A stretch of 37,449 nucleotides of DNA from Acidobacteriota bacterium (GCA_003223295.1 QHYM01000117.1:1-37449); one strand, 5' to 3'. Shown: positions 25,059 through 34,131, counted from the first letter of the stretch. Numbers and translations are program-made. Notes: a model not told the origin generated them from the letters alone.

Positions 25059-28000
25059 ATGCATTTGTTACGTCAGCGTCGTGCACGAGCGAACTGGTCC
25101 CATTGGGGAGCCGAAATCGGATTCATCCTTTGCTGGATTCTCACTGTTCCGGCGTTTGCGGACCATTCCAACAAAGAAGCAGTCACGTCCCCCGATCCGC
25201 AGGGCGGTCAATCCTTGGATCAGAAACTCTTTGGCGAGATGCGTTGGCGCTGCATCGGGCCTTTTCGCGGCGGCCGCACCGTGGCGATTTCCGGCGTGCC
25301 GCATCAGCCCAACGTTTTTTACATGGCCGCGGTCAACGGCGGAGTCTGGAAAACCACGGATTTTGGGAACACCTGGAATCCCATCTTTGACGATCAGCCT
25401 ACTGGTTCGGTGGGCGCGCTCGCCGTGGCGCCCTCCGATCCGGATGTAATCTACGTCGGCAGCGGAGAAGGCTTGCAGCGCCCGGATCTCGCTACTGGCG
25501 ATGGCATTTACAAATCCACCGACGCGGGAAAAACATGGACCCATCTAGGATTGCGCGATGCGCAGCAGATTGCCGCGATTCTTGTCGATCCCAAAGACCC
25601 GAATCGCGTCTTTGTCGCTGCGGTCGGACATCCCTATGGCCCGAACGCCGAACGCGGGGTTTTTCGCTCCACCGACGGCGGCCGGACATTCCAGAAAGTT
25701 CTCTATAAGGATGAAAACACCGGGGCCGCCGACTTGGCGTTCGATCCTTCGAACGCCCAAACCATTTACGCGACGCTCTGGGCTGCACGCGTTGCGCCAT
25801 GGGAGATTCGAAGCGGGGCTTCGTTCATTACAGCTGGCAGCGGAATTTTCAAGTCCACGGATGGGGGAACGAACTGGCGTCCGCTGACAAAAGGATTGCC
25901 CGGCGCTGAGGATGGATTGGGCCGTATCGGGATCGCTGTTGCGTCGAGCCAGCCCAGTCGCGTCTACGCTTCTGTGGAAGCGAACAAAGATGGAGGCGTA
26001 TACGCTTCCAATGACGCTGGGGAATCCTGGAAGTTGATCAATTCCGATCACCGAATCGGCGGGCGTGGGCCGGGAGCGATGGGAATTGCGGTAGCACCGG
26101 ACAATCCCGACGTTCTTTATGTCGCGAACACGACGACCTGGAAATCCACGGACAGCGGAAAAACATTTGTAGGCTTCAAGGGCGCTCCGGGCGGGGACGA
26201 TTACCAGCGCATCTGGATCAGCGGCGAAAACCCGCAGATTATCGCGCTTTCAAGCGATCAAGGCTCGGTAATCAGCGTAAATGGCGGTGCGACGTGGAGT
26301 ACTTGGTACAACCAGCCAACCGCGCAGTTTTATCACGTTACGACCGACAATCGCTTTCCTTATTGGGTTTATGGTGCACAGCAGGAAAGCGGCTCGGTCG
26401 CAACGTTGAGCCGCAGCGATTTTGGCGAAATTACGTTTCGCGATTGGCGCTTGCCGGGAATTTTTGAATACGGTTACATGGCTGTCGATCCGCTTGATCC
26501 AAACGTTCTTTACGGCGCATGGCTCACGCACACCAAACAGGATATCAGCGAATACGCGCAGGTCACGCCGGAGCCGATTCGCCGTGGAGAATATCGCTAC
26601 GCCCGGACGCTGCCGGTGGTTTTTTCGCCGCTCGAGCCGCACACCCTGTACTTTGCGGCGAATGTACTCTTCAAGACCACCGATGCGGGAAACAGTTGGC
26701 AGGTGATAAGCCCGGACCTGAACCGCGAAACGTACGAAACTCCGGCCAATCTGGGAGCCTTTGCGGCAAGCGATCCCGAAAAAGGAAAACACCGCGGCGT
26801 GATTTATGCGGTCGCGCCTTCGTTCAAGGAAGCGAATACGATTTGGGCGGGCACCGATGACGGCTTGATTCACATCACGCGGGACGGCGGAAAATCCTGG
26901 CAAAACGTAACGCCGCCGCAACTGAAACCGTGGAGCAAAGTCTCGATTATCGAGGCTTCCCACTTCGATGCAGGAACGGCATACGCGGCAATCAATTCTT
27001 TCCGGCTAGATGACTTGCGCGCGCACATTTACCGCACACGCGACTTTGGAAAAACGTGGGTGGAAATCACCAAGGGTATTCCTGAAGGCGCCGCCAGCAA
27101 CGTGGTGCGCGAAGATCCCATTCGAAAGGGGCTGCTGTTTGCGGGCACGGAAGGGTCGGTCTATGTTTCCTTCAATGACGGCGAGGACTGGCAGCCGTTG
27201 CAACTCAATCTTCCGCACACATCCATGCGCGATCTGGCGATTCACGGAGATGACTTGATCGTCGCCACGCACGGGCGTTCGTTTTGGATACTGGATAACA
27301 CCACGCCGTTGAGGCAACTGAATGCGGACGTTGCCAAGGAAAGCGCTCATCTCTTCGCGCCGCAAACCGCGATTCGTTTCCGCTGGAACCGCAATCCGGA
27401 CACGCCGCTGCCGCCAGAATTTCCTGCAGGGAAAAATCCGCCGGACGGTGCGATCTTTGATTACGTTCTTGGGGCGGCTTCAAAAAATCCAGTGACGCTG
27501 GAAATCCTTGATGAGCAGCAACACGTGGTGCGCCGCTACTCCAGCGCAGATAAGCCAGAGCCCATGGAACAAATCGCCAGCGAACATCCCATTCCTATGT
27601 ATTGGGTGCGGCCAACACAGATTTTGTCAGCCGAACCCGGGATGCACCGGTTTGTTTGGGATTTGCATTACCCGCCCCCGCAATCGCTTGAACATGAATT
27701 TCCAATCTCTGCGATCTATCGGGACACGCCCAAATATCCGCTGGGTGCTTGGGTACTGCCAGGAAATTACACGGCGAAGCTCACAGTGAACGGAAAAACC
27801 TACACCCAGCCGCTGGTTGTGAAAATGGATCCACGAATCACGACTTCCTCGGCGGATTTGCGAAAGCAATTCGAAATGGAGAGCGGTTCGGTGGAAGGGA
27901 TGAATCAAAGCTACGAAGCGCTCGCGCAGGTTCGGTCGTTGCGGGCGCAATTGAAAGAGCGTGCCGCGAAAGTGGGGAAGGGCCCAATCGCAGATGCGAT

Positions 28001-28355
28001 GGCAGCACTGGACAAAAAATTTGCAGAGTGGGAGGGTGCGGCGCAAAGCAGTTTCTTTGGCTTGCCGCCAAGCGAGAAGCGACCGGAGAACTTTTCAACG
28101 CTGAACCAGCACTTTGCGGGAATCCTTGGCGTTGCCGACAGTGCGGATGCTGCTCCGACAACCCAAGCCACCGCCGTGTTTAGGGAACTTAGAGCCGCGC
28201 TGGAGTCGCTCCAATCTCTTTGGAAAAAGATAAAAGAGGAGGACGTTTCCACGCTGAACAAGGAACTAAAGAAATCGAGGCTATCTGAAGTGGACACAAG
28301 CAAACCGCCATCGGAGAACCCTTCGGGCAGTCCCGATGGTGATGACCAACCATGA
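25059..28355 (+). CDS. giant secreted BNR/sortilin-like propeller protein (paralogue 2)
   Basis: 1098 residues. Basic N-terminus followed by a signal segment (about 20-36, IGFILCWILTVPAFA). About eleven Asp-box motifs between residues about 85 and 760 (KTTDFGNTW, KSTDAGKTW, RSTDGGRTF, KTTDAGNSW, ITRDGGKSW, RTRDFGKTW and others) indicate sortilin-type propellers. An Ig-like strand set (LPGNYTAKLTVNGKTY, about 905-920) and a charged helical tail ending in a Ser/Pro/Asp-rich segment follow. It aligns along its whole length with the reverse-strand protein at 12159-15344, including RCIGPFRGGRTVAISGV and NQPTAQFYH. ATG 25059 has GGGGAGGTGG just upstream; an open extension to 24930 lies across the terminator hairpin and is rejected. 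No sialidase active site is seen; function unknown. Confidence 0.92.
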   Translation: MHLLRQRRARANWSHWGAEIGFILCWILTVPAFADHSNKEAVTSPDPQGGQSLDQKLFGEMRWRCIGPFRGGRTVAISGVPHQPNVFYMAAVNGGVWKTTDFGNTWNPIFDDQPTGSVGALAVAPSDPDVIYVGSGEGLQRPDLATGDGIYKSTDAGKTWTHLGLRDAQQIAAILVDPKDPNRVFVAAVGHPYGPNAERGVFRSTDGGRTFQKVLYKDENTGAADLAFDPSNAQTIYATLWAARVAPWEIRSGASFITAGSGIFKSTDGGTNWRPLTKGLPGAEDGLGRIGIAVASSQPSRVYASVEANKDGGVYASNDAGESWKLINSDHRIGGRGPGAMGIAVAPDNPDVLYVANTTTWKSTDSGKTFVGFKGAPGGDDYQRIWISGENPQIIALSSDQGSVISVNGGATWSTWYNQPTAQFYHVTTDNRFPYWVYGAQQESGSVATLSRSDFGEITFRDWRLPGIFEYGYMAVDPLDPNVLYGAWLTHTKQDISEYAQVTPEPIRRGEYRYARTLPVVFSPLEPHTLYFAANVLFKTTDAGNSWQVISPDLNRETYETPANLGAFAASDPEKGKHRGVIYAVAPSFKEANTIWAGTDDGLIHITRDGGKSWQNVTPPQLKPWSKVSIIEASHFDAGTAYAAINSFRLDDLRAHIYRTRDFGKTWVEITKGIPEGAASNVVREDPIRKGLLFAGTEGSVYVSFNDGEDWQPLQLNLPHTSMRDLAIHGDDLIVATHGRSFWILDNTTPLRQLNADVAKESAHLFAPQTAIRFRWNRNPDTPLPPEFPAGKNPPDGAIFDYVLGAASKNPVTLEILDEQQHVVRRYSSADKPEPMEQIASEHPIPMYWVRPTQILSAEPGMHRFVWDLHYPPPQSLEHEFPISAIYRDTPKYPLGAWVLPGNYTAKLTVNGKTYTQPLVVKMDPRITTSSADLRKQFEMESGSVEGMNQSYEALAQVRSLRAQLKERAAKVGKGPIADAMAALDKKFAEWEGAAQSSFFGLPPSEKRPENFSTLNQHFAGILGVADSADAAPTTQATAVFRELRAALESLQSLWKKIKEEDVSTLNKELKKSRLSEVDTSKPPSENPSGSPDGDDQP

Positions 28356-28461
28356 GAGACGAGCGTGGAGAGGCGAGCAAGCCAATGAAGATCAAGAATG
28401 ACTTTTGAAATGCACCTTGTCCAGCGCTGCTGCCCTTTCATTGGCCTGCCCCAGAAACTAC

Positions 28462-29025
28462 CTAAGATTGCGGTGAGGGTTTTTGCAGTTCCGCCAAATC
28501 CGCCAACACTTCGGCACTGTGCCTTGAGGGATCAACCTTCAGATAAACCTTTCGAATGACGCCCGCGGGGTCGATGAGAAACGTATGGCGCGCGGAAAGT
28601 TTGGCCACGCCTAGATCGACCACAGAACCATACCGTGCGGAAAGTTCACAGTGCAGGTCAGCAAGCAGCTTGAAATGCAAGCCTTCGGCAGCGCAGAACT
28701 TTTCGTGTGACACTGCATCCTGGCCACTAACGCCGAGAATAACTGCATTTTTCTGCTCGTAGAGCGCGAGGTCATGCTGGAAATTACGCGCTTCTTTCGT
28801 GCAGCCGCTCGTGAAATCCTTGGGATAGAAATACAAAACTACCCATTGACCGCGAAAATCGCGCAAGCTCAGCGGTTTGCCGTCTTGCGCGTTCAACGTG
28901 AAGTCTGGCGCGGGCGCGCCGGCGACCGGTGCCTTCGCTGCGTTGTGCGCGGCGCGCACAGCAGCGATTCCCACAACTAGTATGACTCCCACAAGGAAAG
29001 CAATAATGATGGTCAGCATTCTCAT
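28462..29025 (-). CDS. membrane-anchored PrxQ/Bcp-type peroxiredoxin
   Basis: Thiol peroxidase reducing hydrogen peroxide and organic hydroperoxides. 187 residues: an N-terminal hydrophobic anchor (about 4-22) followed by the AhpC/TSA-type domain (about 37-180). The peroxidatic Cys75 lies in YPKDFTSGCTKEARNF, where Ser replaces the usual Pro before GCT. The Cys normally five residues later in E. coli Bcp is Arg80; Cys111 (HEKFCAAEG), 36 residues after Cys75, is placed like the alternative resolving Cys of alpha-3-type PrxQ. Arg146 in SARHTFLID is the conserved active-site Arg region. Follows the PagL-like gene by six bases, so the two are probably co-transcribed; the anchor implies a periplasmic enzyme guarding the envelope. 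Confidence 0.93.
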   Translation of the reverse strand: MRMLTIIIAFLVGVILVVGIAAVRAAHNAAKAPVAGAPAPDFTLNAQDGKPLSLRDFRGQWVVLYFYPKDFTSGCTKEARNFQHDLALYEQKNAVILGVSGQDAVSHEKFCAAEGLHFKLLADLHCELSARYGSVVDLGVAKLSARHTFLIDPAGVIRKVYLKVDPSRHSAEVLADLAELQKPSPQS

Positions 29026-29031
29026 CTCGCA

Positions 29032-29622
29032 CTATTCCTTTTGACTGAACCAGCCAAAGCCCAGACGTAGTTGAACTGTGTTAATGCCCGGATTGAGAGT
29101 CGTCAGGCCGGCATTCGAGATGTGCATGTAGCGGACCTCAGTGCTGAAGTTGCGCTTGGACCGCAGAAAATGCAGGCCAATGGCACCGCCGCTGGTGAAA
29201 TTAATCCGTGAAGTTCCCGCGGGCACTTGTGTATTTGTGAGGAGAGTACCGCCGCCGATCTCGAAATAAGGAACAACGCTGCCATGCGTATCGAACACCC
29301 ATTTGAACGCGAAAGGATTCACGCCCACGCCGTAAGCGGTGTTTTGCTTTTGAAAAACCAGGAAGGCCGGCACTGCTTCGATAGCATATTCCAAACGGCC
29401 ACGCAGAAAGCTAGGCCCATGAGGCTCCGTGAGAATCAAACCGTAACGCAGGCCAACATTCCACAGGCCATCGCTGGCCTGGCTGCCATTGGTGCCATGG
29501 CCTCCGCCGGTCCAAATCTGGACTTCATGCTCCCCATCGACAGGACCCGCCTGCGCGTGGGCCAAGGGAACACACAGGAAGAGCACAACAGGTAGCAGAG
29601 CTGAAATTGTTCTCCCCAACAA
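29032..29622 (-). CDS. PagL-like outer-membrane lipid A deacylase family protein
   Basis: 196 residues from a TTG start: signal peptide about 1-24 (LLPVVLFLCVPLAHAQ), then an eight-stranded-barrel-like series of alternating amphipathic strands ending in the outer-membrane C-terminal pattern LRLGFGWFSQKE. The PagL motif HISNAGL holds His167 and Ser169, matching the catalytic His and Ser of lipid A 3-O-deacylase. The position expected for the catalytic Glu, 14 residues after the His, is Asn181 here (NPGINT), so activity is uncertain. The start is set by AAGGAG at 29628-29633; TTG 29619 is the alternative, and a longer open frame upstream runs into the divergent gene. First gene of a likely two-gene unit with the PrxQ peroxiredoxin. 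Confidence 0.8.
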   Translation of the reverse strand: MLGRTISALLPVVLFLCVPLAHAQAGPVDGEHEVQIWTGGGHGTNGSQASDGLWNVGLRYGLILTEPHGPSFLRGRLEYAIEAVPAFLVFQKQNTAYGVGVNPFAFKWVFDTHGSVVPYFEIGGGTLLTNTQVPAGTSRINFTSGGAIGLHFLRSKRNFSTEVRYMHISNAGLTTLNPGINTVQLRLGFGWFSQKE

Positions 29623-29892
29623 AAAGTCTCCTTCAGGAGCTTCGATTCCGGGCTGCGAAATTGGATGCACAGAAGATATAGAAAAATACAGCCAAAGGCG
29701 AATCTCTTCTCGGGAAATCAAGGAGATTCCTGAGAGCGACGCCATCACGGCAGGCGGATGGAAAACTTCTTGGCACTGAGGCGAAAGTTTGCTAACTAAG
29801 TGGGGCAGTTTTCGTCCGAATACCAAAGGGTGTGGCGCCTGAGTCCTTTCCATCTGCTGTAGATTCACGTAGCGACCTTCTTGGGGGAACGC
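29623..29892. other. 270-base divergent intergenic region
   Basis: Between the PagL-like gene (reverse) and the LolA-like gene (forward). One 7-bp hairpin GAATCTC (29700-29706) / GAGATTC (29723-29729) lies in the presumed leader of the reverse gene. No gene and no recognised riboswitch seen. Confidence 0.4.
29628..29633 (-). promoter_or_regulatory. AAGGAG ribosome-binding site fixing a TTG start
   Basis: AAGGAG on the reverse strand, five bases before TTG 29622 and eight before TTG 29619. Either gives a clean signal peptide for the PagL-like protein, while no ATG does. Confidence 0.6.
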
Positions 29893-30696
29893 ATGACAAT
29901 ACATACGCGTCGGGCTCTTGCGGCGAAATTCGCCGAAGTTTATCCTTTTTTTCTGACGGCACTCGCCGTATTTCTGTCGCTCGCAAGTGGCGCGAATGGG
30001 CAGACCGTGGATGAAGTCATTGCCAAAAACATTCAAGCCCGCGGAGGGCTGGAAAAGCTGAAAACAATAAAGACCTTGCGTACGACCGTAAAGTTCAGCG
30101 ACGGCTCGTTTCGGGCGGAGTTTCGCCAGGAAAACAAGCGGCCAGGAAAAGTGCGCGAAGAGTTCATCGTCCAAGGTATGGCGCAGATTCAGGCGTACGA
30201 CGGGAAGACCGGCTGGCAGATTTCGCCATTCAGCGGGCGGAGAGATCCCGACCTGATGTCGCAAGACGACATGAAGAGCTTGGTCGTGGATGGAGACATC
30301 GACGGTCCTCTGGTTGATTACAAGGAGAAAGGGCACAAAGCGGAGCTGGTGGGGCACGATTCGATGGAAGGAACGGACTGCTACAAGATTAAACTCAGCA
30401 TGAAGAACGGAGACACTCGCTACTACTATCTTGATACGGATTCGTATCTCGAGCTGAAAGTAGAGGTTCAAACCACCATTCGCGGCGGACTCCAGGAATC
30501 GGAGCTCTATTACGGAGACTACGAGCAGGTGAATGGAATCTATTACCCGTTTGCCGTGGAGCAGGCGCAAAAGGGTAGTTCTTCGCGCGCGCAGTTCTCC
30601 GTCGATAAAATCGAACAGAATGTGGATCTGGACGACACACTCTTCGCCATGCCTGCCGCGAAAACGGAAGCGAAGAAGCCTTCAGCTGGGAAATAA
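29893..30696 (+). CDS. secreted LolA-fold-like protein, outer-membrane lipoprotein-sorting type
   Basis: 267 residues. N-terminal basic region and signal peptide (about 17-37, FFLTALAVFLSLASGANGQ). The mature part starts TVDEVIAKNIQARGGLEKLKTIKTLRTTVKF, the helix-then-strand entry common to the LolA/LppX-like half-barrel fold, followed by repeated antiparallel strands (FRAEFRQENKRPGKVREEF, GTDCYKIKLSMKNGDTRYYYLD, YYGDYEQVNGIYYPFAVEQ). Such proteins carry lipids or lipoproteins across the periplasm, but the annotation is fold-level. The start ATG at 29893 has GGGGGAAC before it. Located just upstream of BNR giant 3 (81 bases), in the same direction, so possibly co-transcribed. Confidence 0.75.
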   Translation: MTIHTRRALAAKFAEVYPFFLTALAVFLSLASGANGQTVDEVIAKNIQARGGLEKLKTIKTLRTTVKFSDGSFRAEFRQENKRPGKVREEFIVQGMAQIQAYDGKTGWQISPFSGRRDPDLMSQDDMKSLVVDGDIDGPLVDYKEKGHKAELVGHDSMEGTDCYKIKLSMKNGDTRYYYLDTDSYLELKVEVQTTIRGGLQESELYYGDYEQVNGIYYPFAVEQAQKGSSSRAQFSVDKIEQNVDLDDTLFAMPAAKTEAKKPSAGK

Positions 30697-30777
30697 TTCG
30701 CTGGAACAAGAATTACTTTGATTTTCCCAATAACAAAAATGTAGTTGTGTTACATGATCGCCAAGGACAACGCCGCC

Positions 30778-33700
30778 ATGCATAAATCGATTCGCTGTTT
30801 TGCCGCTGTGATGATGTTAGTTGCAGCTTCGCTGATTCTTGAGACAACCTCGCGCGCGCAAGATGCCAAATTTGATTCGGACACCATCTCCGGCCTCGGC
30901 GCGAGGAACATCGGCTCCGCGGCCATGAGCGGCCGCGTTGCGGCCGTCGCCGCGGTCAAAGAGAATGGCCGCCTCGCCGTCTATGTCGGAGCGGCCAGCG
31001 GCGGCGTCTGGAAATCGATTAATGGCGGCACGACCTTCAAGCCTATATTCGACAAAGAATCGGTGCAATCGATTGGTGCCATCACGATTGACCCGCACTC
31101 GTCCAAGACCATCTGGGTGGGCACCGGCGAGGCCTGGACGCGCAACAGCACTTCAGTTGGCAACGGCATCTACAAATCCACGGATGGCGGCGACAGTTGG
31201 CACAACATGGGATTGCCGAACTCGGAGCGTATTTCCAAGATTCTGGTGGATTCGAAAGATAGCAACACCGTTTATGCCTGCGTGCCGGGAAGGCTGTGGA
31301 GCGACAGCGAGGACCGCGGCGTCTACAAAACAACGGACGGCGGCAAGACCTGGGAGAAAATTCTCAAGGGCCCGAATCCGTCGACGGGCTGCTCGATGAT
31401 TTCGATGAACCCGCAAGACCCCAAGGTGCTTTTTGCAGCCATGTGGGATTTCCGCAGGAAAGGCTGGACTTTCCGCTCCGGAGGGGAAAGCCCGACAGCG
31501 CCGAGCGGCAGCGGCTTCTTCAAGACCACGGACGGTGGAGCAACTTGGCAAGACCTGGATGACAAGAGTGCCAAAGGATTGCCAGCCAAGCCATGGGGAC
31601 GCATCGCTGTCACGGTCGCTCCTTCGAAGCCCGACGTTGTCTACGCCATGATCGAATCCACGCGTAGCGCGCTGTTTCGCTCCGACGACGCCGGAAAGAC
31701 CTGGCAAGAGGCTGACCGCAGCAACTGGATGGTTTGGCGCCCATTTTATTTCGCGAATCTAATCGTCGATCCGAAAAACGAAAACAAGGTTTACAAGCCC
31801 GACCTCACCTTGATTATGAGCGAGGATGGCGGCAAAAGCTTTAGCGGTATTGGCAACGCTGCGCATGGGGATTTTCATACGGTTTGGGTAAATCCCGACA
31901 ATACCGATCATCTCATCGCCGGCGACGATGGCGGCGTCTGGTACTCCTACGACGGCGGCAACACCTGGTGGAAAGGCAACAATCTGCCGGTTTCGCAGTT
32001 TTATCACGTGAGCGTCGACAATGCCGATCCGTATCACGTTTTTGGAGGATTGCAGGACAACAGTGTTTGGATGGGGGATTCGCAGTACCCGGGAGGGATT
32101 TCCAATAGCCGCTGGGAAAACTTGTTTGGCGGAGACGGCTTCTGGGCGTTTCCCGATCCCGCAGACGCTACCTATGTCTATGTGGAATCGCAGGGCGGGT
32201 ATCTCGGCCGCGTAAACCTCAACACGCTGGAGGGTCGGCCGATTAAGCCGCAGCCCAATTATGGAGAAGGGAAGCTCAGATTCAATTGGAACACCCCCAT
32301 TCACATCAGTCCCAACGAAAAGGGCACAATTTATGTCGGAGCGCAATTTCTATTTCGTTCTCGCGATCACGGCCAAACGTGGGACCGCATCTCTACGGAC
32401 TTGACCACGAACGATCCTGAAAAGCAGAAGCAGGAAGAATCCGGCGGCGTCACCGTGGACAACTCCTACGCCGAGATGCACACCACCATCTATTCGATCA
32501 GCGAGTCGCCGCGCGGTGGACAAACCATCTGGGTAGGAACGGATGACGGCAATTTGCAGCTCACGCAGGATGGCGGAAAGTCATGGGCGAATGTCGTCGG
32601 CAATGTGCCGAACCTTCCGAGATTCTCTTGGGTTTCGTGGGTCGAGGCAGGACTTTATGACGCTGCTACGGCTTATGCGGCCTTTGACCGCCATACATTT
32701 GGAGACATGGAGCCGCACGTCTACAAAACCACAGACCACGGTAAGACCTGGACCTCCATTGTTGCACCCGACAGCGGCGTGCGCGGCTACGCCCACGTCA
32801 TCAAAGAGGATCCAGTTGCTCAGAACCTTCTGTATCTCGGCACGGAGTTTGGCCTGTGGATTTCCTTGGACAGCGGCAAGCATTGGGCGCAGTACAAAGG
32901 CCATGAATTTCCGAGCGTAGCCGTCCGCGACATTGTGGTGCATCCGCGCGAATCAGACCTCGTACTCGCCACCCATGGACGCGGCATCTGGATTGTGGAC
33001 GACATCACTCCGCTGCGAAAGCTGACCGCTGAGGTCATGGGCCAAGATGCCGTTTTCCTTTCCGCCAAGCCCGCGCAGCAAAGACTCGAAGCGAACGGCG
33101 GCTGGGCGGACGGAAGCGCGGTGTTCACGGGGCCGAATCCACCGGACGCGGCGCTCATCACCTACTACCAGAAGAAGCGTCATATTTTTGGGAAGATGAA
33201 ACTTGAAATCTTCGACGTGCAGGGGAAACTCGTGGACACGCTGTCGCCGAACAGCCGCCGCGGCGTCAGCCGCGTGGAATGGCCCATGCGGATCAAGGCG
33301 CCGCGGGTGCCGCCCGCAGCCACTGCGGCGTTTGAAGCCGCGCAGGGCCCGCGAGTTTTGCCGGGCACCTACACAGTAAAGATGACGAGAGGCACGGAGA
33401 CCTATACGACGCAGCTCGTGGTGACCCTCGATCCCCGCGCGAAATTCAGCCTCGAAGACCGCAAGATGGAACTGGAGGCGGCAATGCGCGTCTACAATTT
33501 GCTCGGCGACATGAGCTTTGATGTTGACCGCATCAACGGCGTTCGCGATGCTCTGGCCGATCGCAGCGGAAAGGTGAAAGGCGACGCGGCCTTCTCGAAG
33601 CGCCTTCAAGACCTCTCGCAGAAAGTCGATGAATTGCGCAAGAAAATTGTGGCCACCAAGGAAGGCGGGGCTATCACCGGCGAGGAGCGCATTCGCGAGA

Positions 33701-33975
33701 AGACCGCCGGCCTTTACGGCGACCTGATTTTTTACGAGGGGCGTCCCGCCGATTATCAAGTGGCGCGGATCGACTCGTTGCAGAAAGAATTGGGAGATGT
33801 CGAGAGCGAATTCGATGGCGTCATTGCGAAGGAATTGCCGGCGCTGAACAAATCGCTGGGCCAGAAAAAACTCCAGCCCATCCAGCAGTTGACCCGGAAA
33901 GCCTGGGACGCGGCGAACAGCGATTCCGGTAGCGCTGCCATAGCAGCAAGCGCCTCGCTGCGCGAACGGGATTAG
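30778..33975 (+). CDS. giant secreted BNR/sortilin-like propeller protein (paralogue 3, divergent)
   Basis: 1065 residues. Signal peptide about 1-28 (VMMLVAASLILETTSRAQ). About eleven Asp-box motifs between residues about 60 and 720 (KSTDGGDSW, KTTDGGKTW, KTTDGGATW, RSDDAGKTW, YSYDGGNTW, RSRDHGQTW, LTQDGGKSW, KTTDHGKTW). After the propellers comes GIWIVDDITPLRKL, equivalent to SFWILDNTTPLRQL in paralogue 2, then an Ig-like segment (LPGTYTVKMTRGTETY) and a helical tail. It is clearly related to the other two but lacks their RCIGPFRGGR opening (here ARNIGSAAMSGRVAAV), so it belongs to a different subgroup. ATG 30778 begins the signal peptide; an in-frame ATG at 30754 is possible. No catalytic set recognised. 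Confidence 0.92.
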   Translation: MHKSIRCFAAVMMLVAASLILETTSRAQDAKFDSDTISGLGARNIGSAAMSGRVAAVAAVKENGRLAVYVGAASGGVWKSINGGTTFKPIFDKESVQSIGAITIDPHSSKTIWVGTGEAWTRNSTSVGNGIYKSTDGGDSWHNMGLPNSERISKILVDSKDSNTVYACVPGRLWSDSEDRGVYKTTDGGKTWEKILKGPNPSTGCSMISMNPQDPKVLFAAMWDFRRKGWTFRSGGESPTAPSGSGFFKTTDGGATWQDLDDKSAKGLPAKPWGRIAVTVAPSKPDVVYAMIESTRSALFRSDDAGKTWQEADRSNWMVWRPFYFANLIVDPKNENKVYKPDLTLIMSEDGGKSFSGIGNAAHGDFHTVWVNPDNTDHLIAGDDGGVWYSYDGGNTWWKGNNLPVSQFYHVSVDNADPYHVFGGLQDNSVWMGDSQYPGGISNSRWENLFGGDGFWAFPDPADATYVYVESQGGYLGRVNLNTLEGRPIKPQPNYGEGKLRFNWNTPIHISPNEKGTIYVGAQFLFRSRDHGQTWDRISTDLTTNDPEKQKQEESGGVTVDNSYAEMHTTIYSISESPRGGQTIWVGTDDGNLQLTQDGGKSWANVVGNVPNLPRFSWVSWVEAGLYDAATAYAAFDRHTFGDMEPHVYKTTDHGKTWTSIVAPDSGVRGYAHVIKEDPVAQNLLYLGTEFGLWISLDSGKHWAQYKGHEFPSVAVRDIVVHPRESDLVLATHGRGIWIVDDITPLRKLTAEVMGQDAVFLSAKPAQQRLEANGGWADGSAVFTGPNPPDAALITYYQKKRHIFGKMKLEIFDVQGKLVDTLSPNSRRGVSRVEWPMRIKAPRVPPAATAAFEAAQGPRVLPGTYTVKMTRGTETYTTQLVVTLDPRAKFSLEDRKMELEAAMRVYNLLGDMSFDVDRINGVRDALADRSGKVKGDAAFSKRLQDLSQKVDELRKKIVATKEGGAITGEERIREKTAGLYGDLIFYEGRPADYQVARIDSLQKELGDVESEFDGVIAKELPALNKSLGQKKLQPIQQLTRKAWDAANSDSGSAAIAASASLRERD

Positions 33976-34123
33976 CTGGGTTGCCCAAATATCACACGCA
34001 TACCATCAATTGACCGGCAGTTTCCTCTTTCCGCTACGTCCTCAGTTCACCGTAGCGACCGGACTCTTCCAGTCCTGTTCGCGCATCCAGCGCGCCGCTC
34101 AAATGACTTGGACAACCCAACTA
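33973..34123. repeat. 151-bp inverted-repeat-bounded structured element
   Basis: Eighteen-base ends (33973-33990 and 34106-34123) are inverted copies with three differences, all transitions, which form G-U pairs in reverse-strand RNA, so that transcript could close a complete 18-bp stem. Inside lie GCTACG/CGTAGC (34033-34038 with 34051-34056) and GGACT/AGTCC (34061-34065 with 34071-34075). The left end overlaps the stop codon of BNR giant 3. Possible bidirectional terminator, MITE remnant or other structured element. Confidence 0.6.
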
Positions 34124-34131
34124 TAGGCCAG

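Noticed and set aside
28382-28444. 8-bp inverted repeat CCAATGAA/TTCATTGG with 47-base spacing between convergent genes
   Set aside because: The loop is long, there is no U-tract and the arms are AT-rich; too weak to call a terminator.
29700-29780. Possible riboswitch between the PagL-like and LolA-like genes
   Set aside because: Only short look-alike boxes were found; no complete known aptamer core could be assembled.
29623-30570. Long N-terminal extension of the PagL-like protein
   Set aside because: It runs antisense to the LolA-like gene; the signal peptide begins at the TTG after AAGGAG.
12159-33975. CRISPR or tandem DNA repeats within the BNR genes
   Set aside because: The recurring S-x-D-x-G-x-x-W pattern is a protein-level repeat with varied spacing and divergent DNA.
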